Assembly (NCBI GenBank): GCA_021464415.1
Contig: CM038467.1
Coordinates: forward strand, 48,235,715 to 48,299,714
DNA length: 64,000 nt
Direction of reading: 5' to 3'
Source: Lonicera japonica
Lineage: Eukaryota > Streptophyta > Magnoliopsida > Dipsacales > Caprifoliaceae
Shown here: positions 56,025 to 64,000 of the stretch, one piece after another
Numbering within the stretch: position 1 is the stretch's first letter
How the letters are laid out: the number at the start of each line of letters is the position of its first letter
Made by a program: the position numbers and the translations under genes
The notes under the pieces: generated by a model
The model's input: the letters and a program-made list of their open reading frames with translations, nothing else
Databases searched by the model: none
Told to the model about the DNA's origin: nothing

Positions 56025-56312
56025 GCCTCTGTTTGATTCCAAGATGGAAAAGGAAAAGAAAATTGAGTTAGTTTTGGTGAATAGATGGAAAATAAGTTGA
56101 GTGATAGGGGTGATATTATCTTATTTTTTAAGTTTTTACATGAAGCAATTTTATTTGCTTGGTAGTGAAGATAAATTTTCTATCAAAAATATAGAAGGAT
56201 GAGAGATATTTACTCATAAAATGAGCAACATCTCTTACCATATTTTCTATATTTTCATACAAACTAACTAAATTTATTTTCCTTTTTCATCTTTGCAGTC
56301 AAATAGAGGGTG
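56025..56312. mobile_element. Tourist-like MITE, copy 2, directly adjacent
   Basis: Starts GCCTCTGTTTGATTCCAAG and ends 'gcagtcaaatagagggtgcc' (degenerate inverted repeat). Colinear with copy 1 throughout and sharing the TAA at 56022-56024. The right boundary is approximate. Confidence 0.75.
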
Positions 56313-56827
56313 CCAATATCTCTACCCTAGTATTAATAGCCCGAATTAGGCCATATAAAAATTACTTAATTAGTAAATTTTTCAATTTTAGTGTTGGTTG
56401 TAAAAAGTAAAATAGAATATAAAAATTTTAAATTCAGTTAATTGTAAAAATATTAAGAATTTTTTTTTTTAAACATAGCTAAAAATACATAATTTATAAC
56501 GTGAATTTATACAACAAAAATCACATTACATAATTTTTTGTTTAAAAACAATTATAATTAGACAATTTATTAAAAGAGCCTAAACCCATTAACATCTGTT
56601 TATCTAATTGTTGATCCAAAAGCCTGGCCTTCTAATGCATAAAATAATATATGGGCCCAAACTTAGCTCACTGCAGTTTTATTTTTAAATATATAGAGTA
56701 AATTCGAGAGTTAGAAAGGATAACTTTTTTTTAATAAAATTTTGTGAAAAATATCTTTTTATTGAATAGATTATTTTCATTAGATTTTTTAAATTAGAGA
56801 TGCGTTTAATATAAACTTGATACATAT

Positions 56828-57537
56828 CATGGAAGATAAAAATTGGATATAGGCTTTTGACTAAGGCCCAACTCAAGGATTCAGTTTGTTGGTCAGCCCA
56901 CAACCCACCTTCGTTGTTGAGTGAGAATCTTCAAACCGATCAAAATATGTCCATGTTCAATCCAATCAGCTATTGATTATTATTATTATTTGCCGGCGAA
57001 GAGTTATCAAATAATTTCAACCCAACCCTGGTCGGTCAACGGTGATAGATAGCCAAGTTGGGAGATAAGCAATGGGAAATGACCACTTCTATAGGCGTGA
57101 ATAGGGTTAGGGACAGTTGGAGTGTTGTAGTAGTACCCAAGTTTATCTGTTATAGTAATTTACATTCATCCAAACCCTAATGTAACCCTATTCTATACAT
57201 ATAAATAGGAAGGGAAAACCCATAACTATGGGATTCGGTCATAATCATCCATGCACTCACACCCACACACATTCTCTCCCTCCTGAAACAAAAAACCCTA
57301 ACAATCGTATTTGTTATCTTTAAACTTTTTAGCTAGTAAAACACACACACAAGGGATGACGTATTGCTGGATTTGGAATAAAAGTCATAACAAGAATCTA
57401 TCCCAAAATAAATAAGGTCTCCTTTATGTTTATTATCTTTACTGTTCACTGCCATCAACACAATTTTCTAGTAACCAAGAAACTCATTCTAGGCTGATTC
57501 CCTCTTGAGTGGGTTTTGTTATATTTTAGCCACCCAC
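56828..57537. mobile_element. 710-bp insertion with 6-bp target duplication, class unknown
   Basis: Flanked by acatat (56822-56827 and 57538-57543); unit 2 shows the empty site 'gatacatatatttattt' (about 54999). It contains a TATA-like 'tacatataaatagg' near 57197 followed by 'actcacacccacacacattctctcc', resembling a plant promoter or LTR. I see no terminal inverted repeats and no ORF. Solo LTR is possible but the ends are not clean TG..CA. Confidence 0.65.
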
Positions 57538-57814
57538 ACATATATTTATTTTCGCCCATTAGAATTTTATATGATCATCTCAACCATTTTTGAATCGAAT
57601 CTTTTGGTGATATTTTGTGGAACTCATTTCTACCAATTTTTGTGAAAAATTACATCTATCTAGCTAGTTCTTGAAAGTAATCTAATTGAGAAAATTTTTA
57701 ACAAAAAGCATAACGGAGAGTACGTATCCAAGCCCTATGGGTCGATGGTTATAAAATTAGTACATGGATAAAAAAATTGTTATCTCCCACCTTTGTGGTA
57801 ATGGCTGTTGATTT

Positions 57815-57903
57815 ATGAAGGCAGTCACCGCCGCGGATATCCGTGAACGACTGTGTTCTCCAGCGAGTATTATCTTACCCGGAGCTCGTACTCTCACCCA
57901 TAT
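57815..57903 (-). pseudogene. Mevalonate kinase exon 1, copy 6 (start codon lost)
   Basis: The minus strand reads IWVRVRAPGKIILAGEHSRS, RISAAVTAFIN. The initiator position is ATA (57903-57901), the motif APGKIILAGEH is intact, and a local pair of compensating indels alters the residues after GEH. It is truncated after FIN like copies 4 and 5. Confidence 0.85.
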
Positions 57904-58149
57904 ACTCGATCTTAATTTTCTCTTAAACAAAAATAAAATTGTGTAAATTGGCGGTCTCTTTCTCAATCTAGTAATTTTGCTTGTGAATTATCGTTACTAA
58001 TTAATGAGAGAGAAAGAGAATTGTCTTCTACTATGGCTGACAAAAGGTACATGGTACCTTTCAATTCATTCATGGTTTTGGTTCGTTTAAGTTATTATTC
58101 CTATATATGGACGTAAATGCGACCTATATACACGCGTTATTTTTATACT

Positions 58150-60950
58150 TATATAAATATAATTTAAAATGGTGAAAGTATAGGATAAAATAAAAAAGTG
58201 CCGGTAAAAGAACTCTTATAAACCAATATTCACACCCATTTTTTGAGAAACAGAAGGAGCCAACGTAATTAGAATTTATAAATACTATTTTGAAGGCATC
58301 CATACTTCAAAAAGATAAACCCACTCATAGAATTTCTGAACTCTTATCTTCTTCAACATTTACTCCATACTCCATTTCACTCATGTACATGTTTATAAAC
58401 ACGCACATATTTGTAAAAGGTTCAAGCTACACTGGAGTAAGATTAAGAAGTTTTACACCTATCTATATTCTCATATTCATAATTTATCAATTTCGTCGTT
58501 AGAATAAGCTATTTTTATTGTGTTTATCAATTAGCATTTGAAATCAATCCGATATTTGTAACCATATAATCACTGCTCTTACTTTTACTTAATTTTTGTA
58601 AGGTTCATAATCCACTATATAATATGATTATAGTCCATTATATAACATGATTATGATAAGGGATTTATGCCTCTCCTATTACCTTAATTTTTTGCACGCA
58701 TCTTTGGAATATTATAATGAATTAATTCAACGGTTACATTGATGAATTATGAAGTTGAGAGAAAGTTATTGGTGACAGTAAAATTCTTTATTTTACACCA
58801 AGTGTAACTTGAATCCTCCGCTATATATATGGTTTAATTTTCTTCATCTATGTACGTTGTTTATTAAATTTTTGAACTTAATCATCGGCATTTCTCTCTC
58901 TCCATACATGATAAATATATAGATTAACTTTCTTATTTTTTATTTTTGAATCAAATTCCCAGCTTTTTCCTGTTTCTTGAGGGATGGGGTCGAACAATCA
59001 AGTATATCCATGAAAAAATGTAAATTTTTCATCGAAAAGAATGACTATTAATATATAACAAAAGCAAGTAAAGGATGTGAAATAATCATTTTCTAGCTAA
59101 AGAATAATGTGAATCACACACCAAAAACTAAAAATATAAACATCTCCAAATGATATTTTTCATGGAATTCAATCATTTTAAGTAATTCAATTTTATTTTC
59201 TAGGCATTCTATATTTGCTATTCACACACCAAAGATTTCATTTTATCATTCCATATGAGCTACACATAATACATAGGAAAAAAAAAAGGTATGAAAATGG
59301 ATTAAGCGGTGAAAGTAGACGGGTCTGAAGTAATATTATTTTATTGAAAATTGTTTCATCTCTAAAATGTGATAATTTTTTTAAACTTTTGTTTCGTCAC
59401 TTTACTAATACCATATTTACATTTGTAGTAATTGTGGTGAAATTTATTTGGTGACAAAATAGTTTTATTATTAGTTCCAGTGATATTTTTACGTTTGCCA
59501 GGAACTTATATAATTAAAAAAAATTATCTTTTGTGACGAAACAATTTAAGATGTTAGGTAGTCAGTCAACAATGTATATCATTTTGTTCAACGCATGCGC
59601 ATTGGACAAACTAAATATCTTCTCTTGCCAGAGGAGGAGCTTTCTGTTTTCTTTCCTTATATATATAAAAGTCATTCTTATCCTTGTACAAGAGTCATTC
59701 TTTTCTCAAATTGACACATACAAGACAATATGTTTGCCAATTTGTAAATTTCGAACATCAAGGTTAGTACGGCAACAGTAATGCGCATTATTTAAAGAGT
59801 TTTTATTATAATAGTGCATTTGTAACTAGTGAGACTCAGACTTTGAATGTCAGAATCCAGGTGGAAGTCTATTTACCATTAGGAAACACTCAGTTTCTTG
59901 CAAATTATTGAGCTAGCTTTATTTAAATGCTAGGGTCATAACCCCAACACCAAGGCAAAATTACTTCTTGATGACTAATGTAATGTCTTCAACTCAATAT
60001 TCTATTGAATTTTAACCAACATCCTGGTGGAGACTATTTATACCTAAAGTCATGACTTTTAATTCTTGATCGCGTTGCATTTTATTTTCTAAAGCTCGGA
60101 GAGTATTTTTGTAATTTAATATTTACATCAAGGACAGTGATTTGTCACATATGTAATTGGTAAGAAGTAGATTTCGTGTTAAGTGTGTTTGTGACTTTGT
60201 GATGGTACCATAGCCTTCTACTAATGAAGGATTCCATTTGAAATAAGCCTCAAGTGCATTGTTGTTCTTTGTTTGAAATTTTAGAATATGTGTGGCAATT
60301 TGTTTTGCATGTATTGATTTAGGGTGCATGAGGAAAAAAATGTGTTATATTGCTAAATCAATATTCTCTTAGCATGGATATAGTACAGCTTTGAGAAATT
60401 TCATTGTATACTTCTAAAATTTTATATTGCTCGGGCAATATAAATTATTGCTTTAGCAATAATGCCACCCTTTAAATATGGTAAAGAATTAAAGTTTGAC
60501 TTTTTAATTTCATAAAGTTTAAGAAAAAGATAGTCTAGGTCTTGTTGCATTTACAAGTGAAAGAAGGAAGATTAAAGTCATAAGCTTCTGGGTGGCTCTT
60601 TGCCATCTGATTTGTTGTCTTATTTTTCTAGCTTGTTAGGCCTTTTCTAGAATTTTATATATGATGAACCAAGCTATATATATATTTAAGTTCAACTTGT
60701 ATCATAGTAGTATAAGTTTGTTTGAGTTTTGTTTGTGAAAATGAATGAACTAAGCTTGATCACATTTTGGATCTCAACTCGATACGCTCTAAAACATTGT
60801 GTAATTATGTTAAAAATCAAGCTACTTGAACTCGGTTAAAACTTCATTTAAGCTTGATTTGAGAGCTACACAAGTCAAAAATTTTGGCCTTAATTTGTAG
60901 TTAACATAATTGAATACTAACACTTTTAACACAATCGAATTATCACAAAA
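58150..60950. other. Non-coding interval
   Basis: A+T-rich; only random short ORFs, a small local repeat at 58600-58660 ('ccactatataatatgattatagtcc') and no recognisable element ends. Confidence 0.5.
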
Positions 60951-61085
60951 TGCATCAATGCATCATATAATAGCAAAACATTTGTATGATGTTTTATTTT
61001 ACAGAAGATTTATTTTTATGGTATATGGAATAAACATATTAATTACTAGAGCATTACTCACTGGGGATCTAGTCTAGGAAGTGAC

Positions 61086-62248
61086 TTATGATTCTATAAT
61101 TACATTTAAGGCTGTTGAATTATGCGAGGAATCACCCAACAAAGCTACCGAATCCATCGTTGTTTCACTCCAAGTCATTGCCTCCACCTCCTGTTGTTGA
61201 GACTGAAGAGTCTCAGGTGGAATTTTCAAATGTTCAACTTCTCCTTCTAGCATTTTGATGACTACGTTCATCGAAGGACGGTCCAACGGATTCATTTGTA
61301 TACACCATAATGCAACTAACGTCATCTTCTTCGCGGTTTTCTTCTCATCTTCATCATCACTACAATCTCCCATTTTGATGTCCTTTCCTTTCCTGAATCG
61401 ATCATAAACCCAAGATGGAAAGTATTGGCTCGAATTATCTTCACTAGCTGGTATGTCTTCTTTCTTCAATCCCACCATTTCCATCAACAACATTCCAAAG
61501 CTATACACATCTGCCTTGTAAGATACGCCTCCGATGCTTCTGTTGATCAGTTCTGGAGCAATGTATCCAATTGTTCCCCTAGCTGCTGTTAGAGACATGA
61601 CATTTTTGTTAACCGGACACAATTTTGCAAGCCCAAAGTCGGAAACCTTTGGCACAAAGTTCACGTCTAAAAGAACATTATGTGGCTTGATATCAAAGTG
61701 AAGAATTTGAATGTCACAGCCTCGGTGCAGATACTCAATCCCTCGTGCAACTCCTAAAACAATTTGGTATTTCCTCTCCCAGCTCAACGTGGGGATGTTG
61801 ATGTTTCTCTCTCTGGAAAAGAGATACTTCTCAAGAGACCCATTGGGCATGAAGTTGTATACGAGAGCACGTTTGGTTCTCTCAGCACATAATCCAACTA
61901 ATCTCATCACGTTGACGTGATGAATCCTACCTATTGTAGCTACTTCATTGATGAAGTCTTGGCCATTCGCTTTGGACTTGCCCAGTAACTTGACAGCCAC
62001 AAGGCCACCGCTTCGGAGCTTTCCTTTGTACACATAACCATAGCCTCCTTCACCTAATCTATCTTTGAAACCTTTAGTCATCTTCTTGATTTCAGAGTAA
62101 GTGTATCGAATAGGCATGAGATTGTTTTGACTTTGCAAGTAATTTTCAATCGCGTTGAACATTGATAATTGCGTTCTTCGCAGTGTATAGATTAAGAATG
62201 TTAATGCACAAGGAATCCCGCATAAGATTCTTGCTGCCATGTATAGTT
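61086..62248 (-). CDS. LRK10L copy 2: kinase exon (receptor-like Ser/Thr kinase)
   Basis: Last exon, entered from the acceptor tttcctacacag/AACTAT at 62249 and ending at TAA 61086-61088. All kinase landmarks are present: [12 protein letters not shown], the lysine in [19 protein letters not shown] (non-RD), [24 protein letters not shown] with its invariant Asp, and [15 protein letters not shown] Ser/Thr-rich tail ends NVIIES. Upstream are the transmembrane exon (62377-62560) and, further up, a broken GUB_WAK exon (63531-63720). The raw ORF extends past the acceptor into the intron's poly-C stretch as a poly-Pro run; that part is intron, not protein. It would be a plasma-membrane kinase of the LRK10L group acting on cell-wall or pathogen cues. 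The kinase exon is intact and better conserved than copy 1; function depends on whether an ectodomain is spliced on. Confidence 0.9.
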
Positions 62249-62285
62249 CTGTGTAGGAAAATAAACATGAATTAAAGGAAAATGA

Positions 62286-62321
<36 letters not shown>

Positions 62322-62376
62322 ATCTATGAATCTCACCATATTTTTCAAATGACTCCTTATAGATGCGTTGTCTTAC
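62249..62376 (-). other. Intron of LRK10L copy 2 with G30 run
   Basis: 128-bp intron (donor ggtaagac, acceptor cctacacag on the minus strand) holding an uninterrupted run of about 30 G on the plus strand (62288-62317). Confidence 0.8.
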
Positions 62377-62560
62377 CTATGACCGGGATTACCAGAAAGA
62401 AAAAGCCTGCCAAAAATTCAACAAAAGTAAGCAAAACAATGTGATGCCCAAGTTTTATAAATAGAAAAACAAGAATGCCAATTAAAGCTATATATATACA
62501 TGCTATATATAACAAAGCCAACATCAATTTCAACCTCGACAAACTTTTGCTTCGTAATTT
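62377..62560 (-). CDS. LRK10L copy 2: transmembrane exon
   Basis: Minus strand reads LSRLKLMLALLYIACIYIAL, IGILVFLFIKLGHHIVLLTF and VEFLAGFFFLVIPVI up to the donor at 62376. It contains two to three hydrophobic stretches, at least one of them membrane-spanning. The phase (one base left) joins the kinase exon cleanly (GAA). The 5' boundary is uncertain: the acceptor equivalent to copy 1's tgcag reads tgcgg here, and an AG a few bases on (gggag at about 62572) may serve. Confidence 0.65.
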
Positions 62561-62579
62561 TGCTCCCGCAATTTTATTT

Positions 62580-63090
62580 TAGTTTTTTCATAAAATATTT
62601 TCTTGCAATAAAAATCAAACCACTGACCTTAAGCAATACAAGTTCATACTTAACCATTGAGTCATCTATCATTATTGTTATAATATGTTTTTTAAAATTA
62701 TACATATCCAAGTCCCAATTACATTAAGCGATACATTTAAGATATATATACTGGAGTATTATCCTGCACACTCGCCCATTTGAAGAGAATAATTAGTATC
62801 AATAATAAGTACATGGCCATGTATGACACATCTTCAGTGATGGTTGAAATCCATCCTATCTTTGTAATGTAATATATATTGAACCATTACAATTTCAAAT
62901 GGAAGTAGCATAGTTGTCTCTATTACAGAGTCCAATTGACTTTGTTTAATCTAAATAGTCCAATTCACTTGTCTTTTTGTGTACTCGACATACTTTAAGG
63001 ACAAATACTCAACTTAAAACTCTTAATTTTCAATGTACTTTATAGTTTAATATGACTTACTTCTTAGTTTCAATGCATCAACGAAAAACG
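62580..63090 (-). other. Intron of LRK10L copy 2
   Basis: Matches copy 1's intron in 62600-62690 and 62830-63080 (partner 29475-29750), then diverges at about 63085. No WAK-associated exon is present between here and the GUB_WAK fragment. Confidence 0.6.
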
Positions 63091-63099
63091 AACACTGAG

Positions 63100-63525
63100 G
63101 ACAGGTGGAACAGTTGTCCCTTTTGTATACCAGCATCATCAGTGGGATTTTGAAGTTGTTGTAATTATTATTATTGTTATAATTTTTTAAACAAGCGAAA
63201 GTATTATTAGGTGCCACCAATCATTCTAGAAGTTCAATGACAAAATTACAACGAAAAAGAAAGCATCATTCCATTTGTCTCCAAAGAAAGAGAACTACAA
63301 AAAGAACCATAAAAAGGTGCTTCAACAACGAAACCACTACCAGAATCTATAAACCACGGGCATAATCTTCCTGTCTCTGGTAGACAAACAGGTCTAAAAC
63401 CCTTCAGCGATACTAAATAAATTAATGCCAATTTCCTTGGCATTGCTATGGAAGCACTGTCCTGCAGCACATAATCCCATATTTATTATCAACCCATGAG
63501 GGTACCCCGCACACACGACAGGTAG
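63100..63525 (-). other. Unidentified sequence between GUB_WAK fragment and intron
   Basis: Overlapping minus-strand frames exist (63585-63394 and 63470-63246), for example LCAAGQCFHSNAKEIGIN and FRPVCLPETGRLCPWFIDSG. They do not resemble an LRK10L ectodomain, and I recognise no family. An acceptor-like 'tgtgctgcag' precedes the second frame at about 63466. Probably sequence inserted or joined by rearrangement. Confidence 0.3.
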
Positions 63526-63530
63526 GAGAA

Positions 63531-63720
63531 CTAGGACAGTAGCTCTCGGGATGGGAGTTCCAAAATATTGAGATTCTCTCCACAAGAAACTTTATACTCG
63601 GGGTTGCCACAATTTTGTGACCTTTTAATCAAAAAGGTTAATTTAGGGATATTTCCACAATATGTGCAGTCACGATTCTGCTTACCATTTGAAGTTTGGG
63701 GGAATTGGACAACAAGAAGA
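63531..63720 (-). pseudogene. LRK10L copy 2: GUB_WAK ectodomain exon, broken
   Basis: The minus-strand frame reads NRDCTYCGNIPKLTFLIKRS, QNCGNPEYKVSCGENLNILE, then stops at 63531-63533. The spacing C..CGNI..LTF....NCGNPEYKVSC is the GUB_WAK_bind (galacturonan-binding-type) domain that opens LRK10L ectodomains. The matching signal peptide (MTDDLLSFLAVFLLSNSP) begins at ATG 63751 in a frame one base off from the domain, so a frameshift separates them. The domain is cut short right after LNILELPSR, where homology ends and unrelated sequence begins. A (GA)n tract lies in the presumed 5' leader. The frameshift, truncation and missing WAK-associated exon argue that this ectodomain is dead. Confidence 0.8.
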
Positions 63721-63751
63721 CTGCCAAAAATGAAAGAAGGTCGTCTGTCAT
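63696..63751 (-). pseudogene. Signal-peptide start of LRK10L copy 2
   Basis: ATG at 63751-63749 followed by a hydrophobic core (LLSFLAVFLL), typical of a secretory signal. Out of frame with the GUB_WAK domain that follows. Confidence 0.6.
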
Positions 63752-63777
63752 GGTCTGCGCATGTATGTGTGAGTGTG

Positions 63778-63797
63778 TGTGAGAGAAAGAGAGAGAA

Positions 63798-63846
<49 letters not shown>
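63778..63846. repeat. (GA)n microsatellite
   Basis: A GA-dinucleotide-rich tract with one GG interruption near 63830. CT-rich on the gene strand, where it would lie in the 5' leader of LRK10L copy 2. Confidence 0.9.
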
Positions 63847-64000
63847 TTGTAAACGTAATGTGGGTAAATGTCGTGACTTCTTTCCTTTGACATCTTGCAC
63901 CAACATCCATAACATTGCATCAGCTCTAGCAAATGTGTTTGACGCAAAAAGTAATCATCGGTTTTGAGTTGGTCCAGAATATCTTGCAACTTCTGGGAAG

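Larger units (their letters stand above)
55634..57910. repeat. Tandem unit 3 ending in MVK exon 1
   Basis: Starts in the 'tttatacttggtcgtttgcgacc' part of the unit and carries two Tourist-like MITEs and a 710-bp insertion. Its right flank after the MVK copy (57905-58150) matches 55370-55630. Confidence 0.75.

Noticed and set aside
61711..61920. Plus-strand ORF opposite the copy 2 kinase exon
   Set aside because: Antisense shadow of the kinase.
62249..62348. N-terminal poly-Pro extension of the copy 2 kinase ORF
   Set aside because: It reads through an intron acceptor and the G30 run. Copy 1 and the splice signals show this is intron.
63568..63967. Arg/Glu-rich plus-strand ORFs over the GA repeat
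   Set aside because: Product of the (GA)n microsatellite and antisense to the GUB_WAK fragment.

Overview
This window is AT-rich nuclear DNA of a flowering plant, most likely a eudicot. The evidence is spliced receptor-kinase genes with GT..AG introns, pieces of plant mevalonate kinase, plant transposon families (TRIM, Tourist-, Stowaway- and hAT-like MITEs, LINE remnants) and an endogenous plant pararetrovirus. I cannot name the family or species. Intact coding capacity is low; most of the window is repeats and broken genes.

Layout. 1-279 is the last exon of an LRK10L (rust-resistance-kinase-like) receptor kinase entering from the left. 283-4110 is a segment holding exons 2 and 1 of a mevalonate kinase (MVK) pseudogene on the minus strand plus a LINE fragment; it is duplicated at 47148-50105. 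4200-13500 holds tandem A+T-rich repeats, a 1.3-kb TG..CA element, a complete 327-bp TRIM, a kinase C-terminal pseudogene and another MVK exon 1. 13500-24250 is repeat territory: a diverged tandem array interrupted by two more 1.3-kb elements, a foldback MITE and a LINE RNase H remnant with an unusually long flanking duplication. 24640-26240 has weak unidentified coding remnants.

27114-31430 (minus) is an LRK10L gene copy with kinase, transmembrane and WAK-associated exons visible but no GUB_WAK exon. About 31990-44260 is a degenerate endogenous caulimovirid of badnavirus/tungrovirus type (PBS, two small coiled-coil ORFs, MP-CP-PR-RT-RNase H polyprotein, a downstream ORF, a TATA/poly(A) region and further ORFs). 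It is interrupted between protease and reverse transcriptase by a 1564-bp TG..CA insertion. Direct repeats of roughly 250-350 bp bracket the viral block.

46490-58150 is a local duplication field: partial and full copies of the 283-4110 segment, then three tandem units each ending in a truncated MVK exon 1, decorated by MITEs and other insertions with readable target-site duplications. 58150-60950 is featureless. 61086-63760 (minus) is a second LRK10L copy with kinase and transmembrane exons, a broken GUB_WAK exon and no visible WAK-associated exon.

How it fits together: the window looks like an LRK10L receptor-kinase cluster that has been reshuffled with fragments of a neighbouring MVK gene by tandem and segmental duplication, with transposons and a pararetrovirus inserted on top. 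The kinases would be plasma-membrane cell-wall-sensing or immune-type receptors if expressed. None of the MVK pieces can make an enzyme, and the virus is not coding-competent as read here.
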